Shown: piece by piece, positions 1 through 8,787 of the stretch | How the letters are laid out: every line of letters starts with the position of its first letter | How positions within the stretch are numbered: the first letter of the stretch is position 1 | Assembly: GCF_014645015.1 (NCBI RefSeq) | Contig: NZ_BMLC01000002.1 | Span: 558,001-622,000, forward strand | DNA length: 64,000 nt | Direction of reading: 5' to 3' | DNA from: Salinibacterium xinjiangense | GTDB lineage: Bacteria; Actinomycetota; Actinomycetes; Actinomycetales; Microbacteriaceae | Translations under genes and position numbers: made by a program | Notes under the pieces: model-generated | What the model was told of the DNA's origin: nothing | The model's database searches: none | What the model saw: the letters and a program-made list of their open reading frames with translations, nothing else

Positions 1-587
1 GCGTTCGCGTCATAGTGCTCGCCTTCGCGGGCCTCGGCTTTGTGGTGGAGGGCGAAGACCGTGCCTTCCGAGCGACGCGGAGGTTCGCCGAGCAGGGTCG
101 AGTGCGCGAGGTACCAGGCTGCATCCTCGAAACCCCAGCCCCGGAAGCGCTCATCCTGAGCACCATGGCTCTCCCAGGTGCGCCGGGTTGTGACGTACAC
201 GCCGGAGCAAGCCCCACGCACCAGCTCGAACTCGCAGTCGTCGAGGGCGGTTCCCGCCGCCTGCTGGGCCGAACCGGATGCCCCGAGCCAGTGATACCGG
301 GTATACGGCAGGTGCACGCGCCCCGAGTCCGCTGCCGCAGCGATCGCCTCCAGTAGGGATTCCCGCTGGGGGATGGTGTCTGCGTCGTTGACCACGACGA
401 CCCGGTCAGGGTCGGTGATCGAGGCGATTCCGGTGTTACGAGCCTGCGAGAGATTGAAGATCTCGTCGCGGGAGTCGACGAACACGAAATCGACGTCGCC
501 GATCTCGTCGAGATACCAGGTGCGCACGGAGTCGAGGGCGGGGATTCGTGTCGGTTGCGCGCGCCACGGGATAACCACTGTCAGCAT
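1..587 (-). CDS. Glycosyltransferase family 2-like, galactosyltransferase type (3' end cut by window edge)
   Basis: The 195 visible residues begin MLTVVIPWR, a typical opening of a GT-A fold. They contain the donor/metal motif VVNDADTIPQ near residue 65 and, further on, RGWGFEDAAW, which matches the GWG-ED signature of the C-terminal galactosyltransferase domain. It therefore probably transfers a sugar from a nucleotide donor to a surface polysaccharide or glycolipid; the acceptor cannot be told. The ATG at 587 is chosen because an in-frame stop (TAG, 599-597) lies just upstream and a TAGGCT -10 box stands six bases before it, which suggests a leaderless mRNA. The C-terminus runs off the left edge. 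Confidence 0.85.
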   Translation of the reverse strand, partial: MLTVVIPWRAQPTRIPALDSVRTWYLDEIGDVDFVFVDSRDEIFNLSQARNTGIASITDPDRVVVVNDADTIPQRESLLEAIAAAADSGRVHLPYTRYHWLGASGSAQQAAGTALDDCEFELVRGACSGVYVTTRRTWESHGAQDERFRGWGFEDAAWYLAHSTLLGEPPRRSEGTVFALHHKAEAREGEHYDAN

Positions 588-593
588 CAGACC

Positions 594-599
594 AGCCTA
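594..599 (-). promoter_or_regulatory. Leaderless -10 box of the glycosyltransferase gene
   Basis: TAGGCT on the minus strand is followed by six bases and the ATG at 587, with no Shine-Dalgarno sequence. The same hexamer and spacing precede moaA. Confidence 0.5.
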
Positions 600-627
600 A
601 ACGAGCGGATGCCGCTGCCGTGCAGGA

Positions 628-1008
628 CTAGGCGGCGTGGTGGAGCAGGGTACGATGCTGCGCCATCGCGATCTGACGATCGACGTCTGCCGTGATGGTA
701 GCGGGGCCGGTGGTCTTGATTCCCAGCTCACCCTCGATGTGCTTCCACAGCTTTTCGTGCTCGGCCATGGGGGTGGGTTCTGCGACCCGGCGACCCTCGG
801 TGAGACGGACCGGGTTGAATGCCGTGGCGACCTCGTGGGCGATGGTGTCAGCGACGGTGGCGACGAAAAATGCGTCGTCTGCGGCCGGGCGACCCATTGT
901 GATGCGGAAGCTTCCACCCGGACCGAACATATCGATCAGGCGCTCGCGCATCAGGTCGAACACAAGTTGTTGTTCGACCTCGGTGGCTGCAGTGTGTCGC
1001 ACGGACAT
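628..1008 (-). CDS. Conserved-looking small protein of unknown function
   Basis: Encodes about 126 residues starting MSVRHTAATEVEQQ. It is soluble, rich in charged residues in its first half, with an ITADVDRQIAMAQHR stretch near the C-terminus that looks helical. No family was recognised. A longer reading from 1053 is open, but the ATG at 1008 is preferred: a CACACT box precedes it by six bases, matching the leaderless pattern seen elsewhere in the window. It lies between corA and the glycosyltransferase, all on the minus strand, but with gaps of 40-50 bp, so co-transcription is possible but not shown. Confidence 0.6.
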   Translation of the reverse strand: MSVRHTAATEVEQQLVFDLMRERLIDMFGPGGSFRITMGRPAADDAFFVATVADTIAHEVATAFNPVRLTEGRRVAEPTPMAEHEKLWKHIEGELGIKTTGPATITADVDRQIAMAQHRTLLHHAA

Positions 1009-1057
1009 ACCCCCAGTGTGAGGGACGCTACCGCAGGTGGCCGGAAGCGACACGCCG

Positions 1058-2074
1058 CTACAACCAGTCGCGCCTTTTGAATACGAAATACAGGCTCACG
1101 GCCGACCCGAGCATCAGCAGCAGGGCGAGCGGGTAGCCGAAGGTCCATTCGAGTTCGGGCATGTATCTGAAATTCATGCCGTAGATGGCGGCGACGAGGG
1201 TCGGCACGAACAGGATGGCGGCCCATCCGGAGATCTTCTTGACCTGGTCGCCCTGGCGGATGCTGGTCTCTGAGAGGTTTCGCATCTCCTCGTTCTGGCG
1301 CTGCATCACGAGCGTGGACTGCACGGTCAGGGCATTCTCGAGAACCGCCCTGAACGAGTCCGCACGCTCGACGACCTTGAGGCTGTGGTCGAGCACATCC
1401 CGCAGGTTTCGTTGCAACTCGATGTCGACGTTGTATTTTGCGAATCCGGCTTCGAGCGAGCGCAACATGTCGATGAGCGGATGGGTTGCACGCTGGAAGG
1501 CCATGGTCTCGCCGGCCAGTTCGTAGATGCGCCGGAGAACCGAGGGATCGCGGTCGAACAGCTGGTCCTCGATCTCGTCGACGTCGTTCTCAAGACCCCG
1601 GATCACCGGAAGGTACTCGTCGACGACCTCGTCGAGCACCGCGTACAGCACGGATTGCGGGCCGAGGGTGAGCAGCGCCGGTGCCTTCTCGAGCCGCTTA
1701 CGAACTCGCCCGAGGTCGGGAGATTCGGCGTGACGGATCGTCACCGCAAAGTTCGGTCCGATGAACAGGTGCACTTCGCCGAACTCCACCTCTTCCGGCG
1801 CGTCCAGGTATCGCGCTGATCGCAGGACGACGAACAGGGTGTCGCCGAATCGCTCGAGCTTGGGGCGCTGGTGGCCCTTGAGGGCGTCTTCTACGGCGAG
1901 GCGATGGAGGCCGAACTCGACGGCGACCGCTCGCAACTCCTCCTCGGTTGGCCGGTACATGCCGATCCAGGCGAAGCCGCCGTGATCCCGCAGGGCTTCG
2001 AACGTGAGATCGAGGGTGACCGGGTGTGCGTCGCGCACACCATCGCGATAGATCGCATTGTCGATGATGGGCAT
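1058..2074 (-). CDS. corA: CorA-family magnesium/cobalt channel
   Basis: About 338 residues, the normal CorA length. The large N-terminal cytoplasmic part ends in two membrane helices; the first is followed by the signature YGMNF, which forms the selectivity filter of the pentameric Mg2+ channel. The C-terminus ends in the usual basic tail (FKRRDWL). The reading frame is open to a GTG at 2131, but the ATG at 2074 fits better: TATCAT lies six bases upstream, giving a leaderless start, and MPIIDNAIYRDG is a typical beginning. It is divergent from otsA with about 57 bp between starts, so the two promoters share this gap. Confidence 0.93.
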   Translation of the reverse strand: MPIIDNAIYRDGVRDAHPVTLDLTFEALRDHGGFAWIGMYRPTEEELRAVAVEFGLHRLAVEDALKGHQRPKLERFGDTLFVVLRSARYLDAPEEVEFGEVHLFIGPNFAVTIRHAESPDLGRVRKRLEKAPALLTLGPQSVLYAVLDEVVDEYLPVIRGLENDVDEIEDQLFDRDPSVLRRIYELAGETMAFQRATHPLIDMLRSLEAGFAKYNVDIELQRNLRDVLDHSLKVVERADSFRAVLENALTVQSTLVMQRQNEEMRNLSETSIRQGDQVKKISGWAAILFVPTLVAAIYGMNFRYMPELEWTFGYPLALLLMLGSAVSLYFVFKRRDWL

Positions 2075-2080
2075 TTCGCC

Positions 2081-2086
2081 ATGATA
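2081..2086 (-). promoter_or_regulatory. Leaderless -10 box of corA
   Basis: TATCAT on the minus strand, six bases before the ATG at 2074. It lies in the 57-bp corA/otsA divergent gap. Confidence 0.45.
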
Positions 2087-2131
2087 GGCCGCGCCGTCGG
2101 CCGGTGGATCGCGCTGGTAGCGTGGAAGCAC

Positions 2132-3637
2132 ATGTCTGACTCGACGCCTCTCACTGCAGCCGAATACGATTTCGTCATCGTCTCGAACCGTTTACCCGTC
2201 GACCGTGTCACAGACTCGGACGGCGTGGCCAGCTGGACCCGATCTCCCGGGGGTCTCGTTACCGCGCTCGAACCGGTGATGCGTGACGCCGAAGGCGCCT
2301 GGGTGGGCTGGGGTGGCCAACCCGATCTCGAGATCGAGCGGTTCGAGAATGACGGCATTCACATCATCCCCGTTGCGCTCAGCGCGGTGGAGATCGAGGA
2401 GTTCTACGAGGGGTTCAGCAACGACACCCTCTGGCCGCTTTACCACGACGTGATCTCGTCTCCCGCCTACCACCGTGAGTGGTGGGAGTGTTATGTGAAG
2501 GTCAACCAGCGCTTCGCCGACGCGGCGGCGGCGGTGAGCGCCCAGGGCGCGGCCGTTTGGGTGCAGGATTACCAGCTGCAGCTCGTGCCGAAGATGCTGC
2601 GTGAGAAGAGACCAGACCTCACCATCGGCTTCTTCAACCACATTCCGTTTCCGCCATACGGTATCTACTCGCAGCTTCCCTGGCGCACCCAGATCATCGA
2701 AGGACTGCTGGGGGCCGACGTCATCGGATTCCAGCGGGTTGCGGATGCTGGCAATTTCCTCCGGGCAGTGCGCAGGCTCACCGGCTACCAGACGAAGAAT
2801 CCTGTCATCGAAGTCACCTCGAGTTCCGAGCGGCCCCGGCGGGTGGTTGCCCGGGCCTTCCCGATCTCGATCGATGCCTCCAGCTTTGAGAAACTGGCGC
2901 GACAGCCGCACATCCAGGAACGCGCGAGGAAGATCCGCGAGGGCCTCGGTAACCCGAAGACCGTCATGCTCGGTGTCGACAGGCTCGACTACACGAAAGG
3001 TATCGGCCACAGGCTGCAGGCATTCGGCGAGCTGCTGGCAGAGGGCAGGGTCGACGTGCAGGACGTCACGCTCGTGCAGGTGGCAAGCCCGAGCCGTGAG
3101 CGTGTCGCCGCATACATGCAGCTCAGGGATGAGATCGCGCTGACGGTGGGCCGCATCAACGGTGATTTCGCCACGATGAGCCACACCGCGATCAGCTACC
3201 ACCATCACGGCTATCCCCGCGATGAGATGGTGGCGCTGTACCTCGCGGCCGATGTGCTTTTGGTGACAGCCCTTCGGGACGGCATGAACCTCGTGGCCAA
3301 GGAGTACGTGGCGAGCAGGTTCGACGAAGGCGGAGTGCTCGTGCTCAGCGAGTTCACCGGCGCGTCGGACGAGCTCAAGAAGGCGCTGCTGGTCAACCCC
3401 CACGACATCGACGGGCTGAAGGACACGATTCTTCAGGCCATTGCAATGCCGGAGAAAGAGCGCAGCTCCCGGATGCGATCCCTTCGCAAGCGCGTGCTCG
3501 AGAACGATGTCGCCCGCTGGTCGAACAATTTCCTGAAGACCCTGGAGCAGGCCCGCGCCAGTCGCTACGACCGACTGGTGCCTGTGCAGCTGCCAGACGA
3601 GCTCGAGTGGACTGTAGACAAGCGGTGGACGGACTGA
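2132..3637 (+). CDS. otsA: Trehalose-6-phosphate synthase
   Basis: A GT20 retaining glycosyltransferase of 501 residues that joins UDP- or GDP-glucose and glucose-6-phosphate into trehalose-6-phosphate. Seen in order: the N-terminal [12 protein letters not shown] strand, the [11 protein letters not shown] donor loop, [15 protein letters not shown], the HIPFPP loop, DRLDYTKGI, and [12 protein letters not shown] with the glutamate that holds the nucleotide sugar. The ATG at 2132 follows a GGAAG ribosome site and gives the conserved short N-terminus ([14 protein letters not shown]). The stop codon overlaps the otsB start, so the pathway's two enzymes are translated together. The product serves osmotic and desiccation protection. 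Confidence 0.97.
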   Translation: MSDSTPLTAAEYDFVIVSNRLPVDRVTDSDGVASWTRSPGGLVTALEPVMRDAEGAWVGWGGQPDLEIERFENDGIHIIPVALSAVEIEEFYEGFSNDTLWPLYHDVISSPAYHREWWECYVKVNQRFADAAAAVSAQGAAVWVQDYQLQLVPKMLREKRPDLTIGFFNHIPFPPYGIYSQLPWRTQIIEGLLGADVIGFQRVADAGNFLRAVRRLTGYQTKNPVIEVTSSSERPRRVVARAFPISIDASSFEKLARQPHIQERARKIREGLGNPKTVMLGVDRLDYTKGIGHRLQAFGELLAEGRVDVQDVTLVQVASPSRERVAAYMQLRDEIALTVGRINGDFATMSHTAISYHHHGYPRDEMVALYLAADVLLVTALRDGMNLVAKEYVASRFDEGGVLVLSEFTGASDELKKALLVNPHDIDGLKDTILQAIAMPEKERSSRMRSLRKRVLENDVARWSNNFLKTLEQARASRYDRLVPVQLPDELEWTVDKRWTD

Positions 3638-4452
3638 TGGTCGACGTCGACACCGACCCTCCGTGGTCGAAACTGCCTGAACCTCTCATCGGGGCACTCC
3701 GCGAATTGGCTCGTACCAAGCGACTGCTCGTCGCGCTCGACTTCGACGGCACCCTGGCACCGGAAGTGGACGACCCAGAGAAGGCACGCGCGCTTCCCGA
3801 GGCGAGAGCGGCCGTGCTCCGGCTTCTCGCGATGCCGTATACGAGGGTCGCGCTCGTCTCCGGCCGTGCGATGAAGAGTCTCGAGCAGGTCGCCGACCTG
3901 CCTGATTCGGCGCTGCTGGTGGGTTCGCACGGCATCGAGATCCGGCTCGATCCCGACGACGACCATTCCGCGCTCGACTCGGCCGAGCAGGCCAGGGTCG
4001 ACGTGCTGAACCTCGTGCTCGGCGAGGTGGCTGACTCGATGGATCAGGTCTGGCTCGAAGAGAAGCCTGCCGGCTTCGCCCTGCACACGAGGCTTGCCAC
4101 AGAGCACAACAGCAGGGTCGCGCACCTCGTCGCGCGATCTGAGGTCGCGGCCGAATTGTCGGGTGTCACGGTGCGCGAGGGCAAGAATGTGCTCGAGTTC
4201 TCTGTGCGCTCGACCACCAAAGGCGAGGCCGTTGAGCACCTGCGCCAGTACACCGGGGCGGACGCCGTGTTCTTCGCGGGCGACGATGTCACGGATGAAG
4301 ACGCCTTTGCCGCGCTGGGCGCAGACGACCTGGGGCTCAAGAGCGGGGAGGGATCCACTCTCGCCAACTTCCGGGTGCAGGGTCCAGAGCAGGTAGCCCG
4401 CACCCTCGCACTGCTGGCCGACCTCCGCGAAGGCGACGTGCACGAGCAGTAG
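3637..4452 (+). CDS. otsB: Trehalose-6-phosphate phosphatase
   Basis: A HAD-superfamily phosphatase of 271 residues that removes phosphate from trehalose-6-phosphate. The nucleophile motif is LDFDGTLAP (two aspartates), motif II is in VALVSGR, and the Mg2+-binding acidic motif is GDDVTDEDAF. The start is the ATG inside TGATG at 3635-3639, overlapping the otsA stop by one base, a classical translational coupling; a longer frame from 3607 is less likely. It is followed by an inverted-repeat element and then the convergent pdxH. Confidence 0.96.
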   Translation: MVDVDTDPPWSKLPEPLIGALRELARTKRLLVALDFDGTLAPEVDDPEKARALPEARAAVLRLLAMPYTRVALVSGRAMKSLEQVADLPDSALLVGSHGIEIRLDPDDDHSALDSAEQARVDVLNLVLGEVADSMDQVWLEEKPAGFALHTRLATEHNSRVAHLVARSEVAAELSGVTVREGKNVLEFSVRSTTKGEAVEHLRQYTGADAVFFAGDDVTDEDAFAALGADDLGLKSGEGSTLANFRVQGPEQVARTLALLADLREGDVHEQ

Positions 4453-4488
4453 CCGTCCCATCCGCCGCTCGTCGCGCACCCCGAACCC

Positions 4489-4575
4489 TTCCGAAATGAC
4501 GGAGATCCCGGCGATGGTGGCATCCACTGCCTGGAAAATCCGGGACAGGATGCCTCGGCTTCCGTCATTTCGGAA
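4489..4575. repeat. Inverted-arm intergenic element, copy 1
   Basis: Left arm TTCCGAAATGACGGA (4489-4503) and right arm TCCGTCATTTCGGAA (4561-4575) are perfect reverse complements separated by 57 bp. Each arm is itself a near dyad (TTCCG-6-CGGAA). The element sits between the convergent ends of otsB and pdxH. The same arms occur at 16956 and 32066, while the sequence between the arms is unrelated in the three copies. Confidence 0.85.
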
Positions 4576-4601
4576 AGTAGCGGCGACCGTTTGCGGCGGG
4601 A

Positions 4602-5243
4602 CTACGGCTGCAGTCGCTCGATGCCCCAGCCGCCATCAGCGGTGGGGGTGTAGCGCAGCCGATCGTGGATGCGCGACGTACGACCCTGCCAGAATTCGAT
4701 AGACCGCGGCACGACCCGCATGGCTCCCCACCACGACGGCCGTGGGACAGTATCGGTTGCAACGAACTCCCGGTCCATCTCGGCGATGCGGTGCTCCAGG
4801 GCGGCTCGCGAGCCGACCGGTTGGGATTGCTCGCTCGCGATCGACGCCAGTTGTGATTCGCGCGGCCGTGATGCCCAGAGTGCGTCGCTCGACTCCGGAG
4901 TGCCTCGCGACGCAGAGCCGAGCACGATCACCTGCCTGTGCAGCGCGTACCACGGGAACAGCAGCGAGACCGCTGGGTTGCCGTCGAGTTGAAGGCCTTT
5001 CGCCGAGCGGTAGTTGGTAACGAACTCGAAGGCCCCACCCCCGAGCCCTTTGAGTAACACCGTTCGACTCGACGGTCGGGCTTCGGCGTCGACAGTGCCG
5101 ACCACCATCGCGTTGGGTTCGTAGACCTCCGCGCGCTCCGCGGTGTCGAGCCACAGGGCAAACTGCTCGAACGGATCGGACGACACCTCGCTCTCGTCAA
5201 GCGGTGTCGATCCATAATCCGTGTGCCGTTCGAGCGAGTCCAT
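4602..5243 (-). CDS. pdxH: Pyridoxamine 5'-phosphate oxidase
   Basis: FMN enzyme of 213 residues that oxidises pyridoxine or pyridoxamine 5'-phosphate to pyridoxal 5'-phosphate with oxygen. Family segments seen: RPSSRTVLLKG (FMN binding), GNPAVSLLFPWYALHRQ, SRGTPESSDALWASRPRESQ, and the C-terminal block RPSWWGAMRVVP-IEFWQGR-RIHDRLRYT. The ATG at 5243 gives MDSLERHTDYG; further upstream codons are open but lack family similarity. It is divergent from the Mrp operon, with 125 bp between the two starts. A second, distinct PNPOx-like protein is encoded at 47118-47663. Confidence 0.95.
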   Translation of the reverse strand: MDSLERHTDYGSTPLDESEVSSDPFEQFALWLDTAERAEVYEPNAMVVGTVDAEARPSSRTVLLKGLGGGAFEFVTNYRSAKGLQLDGNPAVSLLFPWYALHRQVIVLGSASRGTPESSDALWASRPRESQLASIASEQSQPVGSRAALEHRIAEMDREFVATDTVPRPSWWGAMRVVPRSIEFWQGRTSRIHDRLRYTPTADGGWGIERLQP

Positions 5244-5281
5244 GACTCCATCCAACCGGTAGAATTGGCCTGCGGCAACGG

Positions 5282-5311
5282 TTGACTCCGATGCTCTCCA
5301 GTGCCTTACAG
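5282..5311 (+). promoter_or_regulatory. Possible promoter of the Mrp operon
   Basis: TTGACT (5282-5287) and TTACAG (5306-5311) are 18 bp apart and lie 58 bp before the mrpA start. The -35 is good and the -10 is weak, so this is only a candidate. Confidence 0.35.
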
Positions 5312-5368
5312 ATGCTGCGACGCGCATATGCCGCCGCCCTTCGATCGATCAGCGCCCTGGAAGGACAG

Positions 5369-8281
5369 ATGCTCGCAATCCTGCTGGCCTTCGGCGTTGG
5401 CTCCCTCGTCATGCCCTTCGTTGTGGGACGCTTCGGTCGCAACGCTTTCTTCATCGCTGCCCTGGTTCCGCTGGCCGCGTTCGTCGACGCTCTTGTCGCT
5501 GGTCCGCGGGTGATGGCAGGCGAGCCGATCGCCCAGAGCGTCGACTGGGTCACAGAGCTCGCGATGACGATCTCGGTCAGGATGGATACGCTCTCGTGGT
5601 TGCTGGCACTCGTCGTCAGTGGTGTCGGCACTCTTGTGCTGGTCTACTGCGCGCGGTATTTTCGCAGCGACGAAGACTCACTCGGCAGGTTCGCCGCGGT
5701 CCTGCTCGCGTTCGCTGGAGCGATGTACGGGCTCGTCGTGGCTGACGACGTCTATCTGCTCTTCGTCTTCTGGGAAGCCACGAGTGTGCTCTCCTACCTG
5801 CTGATCGGGCACTACAGCCGCAAGAAGGCAAGTAGGGCTGCGGCTCTGCAGGCCCTGCTGGTTACGACCTTCGGCGGGCTCGTCATGCTCGTCGGGCTCG
5901 TGCTGCTCGCCGTGGAGACCGGTACCTCGAGTCTTTCCGGGATCATCGAGGCCGCGCCATCCAGTACCCTCGCCGTCGTTGCGATCATGCTCGTGCTCGT
6001 CGGAGCGCTCTCCAAGTCGGCCATCTTCCCCTTTCACTTCTGGTTGCCGGCGGCCATGGCGGCGCCCACACCGGTGAGCGCCTATTTGCATGCTGCGGCG
6101 ATGGTGAAGGCCGGCATTTACCTGGTTGCTCGGCTCGCCCCCGGATTCTCGGAGATCCCGGGCTGGCACGAGGTCATCATCGGGCTCGGGGTGTTCACCA
6201 TGCTGCTCGGTGGATGGAACGCGCTCAAGCAGCACGATCTCAAGCTGATCCTGGCCTACGGCACCGTCAGCCAGCTCGGATTCCTGGTCATCGTGGTGGG
6301 TTACGGCACGCGGGATGCGGCCCTCGCGGGTATCGCGCTTCTCCTCGCGCACGCCATGTTCAAGTCGACGTTGTTCCTGGCCGTCGGAATCATCGACCAC
6401 CGTACGGGCACCCGTGACCTGCGCAAGCTCTCCGGCCTCGGCCGGGACGCGCCGGTTCTCGCGATCATCACGGCGCTTGCCGTCGCGTCGATGGTCGGGC
6501 TGCCGCCCACTCTCGGGTTCGTCGCCAAGGAGGCGGTGTTCACCTCCCTGCTGGAGGATGCCACGGCAGGTGAGCCCTTCGGCTGGATCGCACTTGTCGG
6601 GGTCGCCCTGGGATCGGTTCTCACCGTGGCGTACAGCGCCCGCTTCCTGTGGGGAGCGTTCTCGCGTAAGCCAGGGGTCGAGTCGCGCCGCTTGGTTCAC
6701 GAGCACACCGACTTCTTCCTCGCTCCTGCGGTGCTGGCGGCCGGCGGACTCGTTCTCGGGACGCTGGCCAACCTCGTCGATGGCTGGTTGAGCGGATATC
6801 CCGCGGAGTTCCCGTCACCCGGGGAGGCGTACCACCTTGCGCTGTGGCACGGTGTCGAGCCTGCCCTCGGTATCTCGCTCGCGACCCTCGCCGCAGGGAC
6901 CGTGCTCTTCCTCGCGCGCCAACGGGTGTCGAAGCTGCAGAAGAGCCTCGGCACCGGGATCTCGGCCGCAGACGCCTATGGCGCGACGATGCAGGCCGTC
7001 GACCGCACCGCGGCCCGCATCACCAGCCTGACCCAGCGCGGATCGCTGCCGTTCTACCTCGGGGTGATCCTTACGGTATTCGCGGTATCCATCAGCTCGG
7101 CGCTCATCCTGAACCGCACCTGGCCTGTGGAGTTCAGGCCGTGGGACTACCCGGCGCAGGTCGCGATCGGTGTGATCATGATGGTGGCCGCGATCGCCGC
7201 GACGCGTGCCGGAAAGCGATTCCAGGCCGTCGTTCTCGTCGGTGTCACGGGGTTCGGGATGTCTGCACTGTTCGCGCTGCAAGGGGCGCCAGACCTCGCG
7301 CTGACCCAGATCCTGGTCGAGATCGTGACGCTTGTTGCCTTCGTGCTGGTGCTGCGCAGGCTGCCGGCTCGCCTCGGCCAAAAGCACGGCACCGCCCACG
7401 GTGGCATCCGTGCCCTGATCGGGGCGAGCGTCGGAATCCTGATGGCGGTCGTCGCAGCTGTCGCGCTCGGTGCACGCACCGAACTCCCGATCTCGCTCGA
7501 GTGGGCAACTCTCGCCTATGAGCAAGCGCACGGCCGCAACATCGTGAACGTCGCCCTCGTCGATCTCAGGGGCTGGGACACGATGGGCGAACTGTCGGTG
7601 ATCATTGCTGCGGCGACCGGTGTCGCCAGCCTCATCTTCATCAGCGGTCGGGGTGTCGACAACCTGCCCACGGTTGCGCGGGGCGTCGCGCGGAAGACCG
7701 CGCGAGACCAGCTGCTGAAGTCGAGGGACCCGGCAAACTCCGACCGCGGGTCGTGGCTGCTGGCCGGTCGCACTTTGGCGGACCGCAACCGATCCATCCT
7801 GCTCGAAGTGGTCGTGCGGCTGATCTTCCACCCGGTGATCGTCGTGTCGCTGTACCTGCTCCTCGTCGGCCACAATGCCCCGGGCGGCGGATTCGCCGGC
7901 GGGCTGGTCGCCGGGATGGCGCTGGTCGCACGCTACCTCGCTGGCGGTCGCCACGAGTTGGGTGCAGCAGCACCGGTCGACGCGGGCAAGCTGCTGGGCG
8001 CGGGACTCGTGCTCGCCGTAGGGACCGCACTGGTACCGCTGTTCTTCGGCGTTGACGCGCTCACGTCGACCTTCTTCGAATGGGATCTCGGCCTCTTCGG
8101 ACGGCTGGAGTTCGTGACATCCACCATCTTCGATATCGGTGTTTACCTCGTCGTGATCGGGCTGGTGCTCGACGTGCTCCGCAGCCTGGGCGCCGAAGTC
8201 GATCGGCAATATGAGGAAGACGGCGTGCACGAGAAGCCAGCGGAAAAGGTCGCCAGCGGCGAACGGGAGTCGACATCGTGA
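5369..8281 (+). CDS. mrpA: Mrp Na+/H+ antiporter subunit A with fused MrpB part
   Basis: A polytopic membrane protein of 970 residues, the core proton-pumping subunit of the Mrp (Mnh) multisubunit cation antiporter and a homologue of complex I NuoL. The proton-translocating domain is recognisable from VFWEATSVLSYLLIGHYSR, KSAIFPFHFWLPAAMAAPTP and SAYLHAAAMVKAG. The last 200 residues, including VGHNAPGGGFAGGLVAG, are the MrpB domain, fused as is common in actinobacteria. The start is set at ATG 5369 because a strong GGAAGGA ribosome site lies four bases before it and the protein then begins MLAILLAFG; earlier TTG/ATG codons have no such site. First gene of a six-gene operon. Confidence 0.94.
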   Translation: MLAILLAFGVGSLVMPFVVGRFGRNAFFIAALVPLAAFVDALVAGPRVMAGEPIAQSVDWVTELAMTISVRMDTLSWLLALVVSGVGTLVLVYCARYFRSDEDSLGRFAAVLLAFAGAMYGLVVADDVYLLFVFWEATSVLSYLLIGHYSRKKASRAAALQALLVTTFGGLVMLVGLVLLAVETGTSSLSGIIEAAPSSTLAVVAIMLVLVGALSKSAIFPFHFWLPAAMAAPTPVSAYLHAAAMVKAGIYLVARLAPGFSEIPGWHEVIIGLGVFTMLLGGWNALKQHDLKLILAYGTVSQLGFLVIVVGYGTRDAALAGIALLLAHAMFKSTLFLAVGIIDHRTGTRDLRKLSGLGRDAPVLAIITALAVASMVGLPPTLGFVAKEAVFTSLLEDATAGEPFGWIALVGVALGSVLTVAYSARFLWGAFSRKPGVESRRLVHEHTDFFLAPAVLAAGGLVLGTLANLVDGWLSGYPAEFPSPGEAYHLALWHGVEPALGISLATLAAGTVLFLARQRVSKLQKSLGTGISAADAYGATMQAVDRTAARITSLTQRGSLPFYLGVILTVFAVSISSALILNRTWPVEFRPWDYPAQVAIGVIMMVAAIAATRAGKRFQAVVLVGVTGFGMSALFALQGAPDLALTQILVEIVTLVAFVLVLRRLPARLGQKHGTAHGGIRALIGASVGILMAVVAAVALGARTELPISLEWATLAYEQAHGRNIVNVALVDLRGWDTMGELSVIIAAATGVASLIFISGRGVDNLPTVARGVARKTARDQLLKSRDPANSDRGSWLLAGRTLADRNRSILLEVVVRLIFHPVIVVSLYLLLVGHNAPGGGFAGGLVAGMALVARYLAGGRHELGAAAPVDAGKLLGAGLVLAVGTALVPLFFGVDALTSTFFEWDLGLFGRLEFVTSTIFDIGVYLVVIGLVLDVLRSLGAEVDRQYEEDGVHEKPAEKVASGERESTS

Positions 8282-8787
8282 GCGTGTCCATCGTGATGCT
8301 CGCCGTCATGGCGACGCTGTACGCCTGCGGTGTCTATCTGCTGCTCGAGCGCAGCATGACGAGGGTGTTGCTCGGATTCCTGCTCGTCGGCAACGCCACG
8401 AACCTCCTCATCCTGATCACCGCGGGCAAGGTCGGTTCTGCGCCGATCGTCGCCGATGGTGTGGCCCCGGAGGACATGACCGACCCACTGCCCGAGACGC
8501 TCATTCTCACCGCTATCGTGATCACCTTCGGGGTCTCGGCGTTTCTAATGGCCCTGATCTACCGTTCGTGGCGACTCGCCCACGAAGACAGCGTCGAGGA
8601 TGACGCAGACGACATCGCGCTTCGCGCCGGCACGTCGATGGTGCCGAGCGACGGCAACGAACAGGATTCGTCAGACACCGAGTTCGGCACTCGTGGTGAG
8701 GCCGTGATCTCGACCGCTCGAGAGTCCCGACCGCGGGATGATGCCGCAGTATCTGATGCGCCTTCCGACGATGGGGGACCACGATGA
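8278..8787 (+). CDS. mrpC: Mrp antiporter subunit C
   Basis: NuoK-like membrane subunit of 169 residues with three helices in the first 100 residues (LYACGVYLLLERS, LLGFLLVGNATNLLIL, TLILTAIVITFGVSAF). The GTG start overlaps the mrpA stop as GTGA. It is longer than the usual 110-125 residues: the last 65 residues form an acidic, probably disordered tail (EDSVEDDADD and similar). Function as part of the antiporter is secure from the family and the operon order. Confidence 0.94.
   Translation: MSVSIVMLAVMATLYACGVYLLLERSMTRVLLGFLLVGNATNLLILITAGKVGSAPIVADGVAPEDMTDPLPETLILTAIVITFGVSAFLMALIYRSWRLAHEDSVEDDADDIALRAGTSMVPSDGNEQDSSDTEFGTRGEAVISTARESRPRDDAAVSDAPSDDGGPR

Noticed and set aside
2192-3403. 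403-residue minus-strand frame opposite otsA
   Set aside because: Antisense shadow of a gene with intact GT20 motifs; no domain seen.
6815-8230. 471-residue minus-strand frame opposite mrpA
   Set aside because: Composition (very rich in Asp, Arg, His, Gln) is that of an antisense shadow of a membrane-protein gene in high-GC DNA; no ribosome site or family match.
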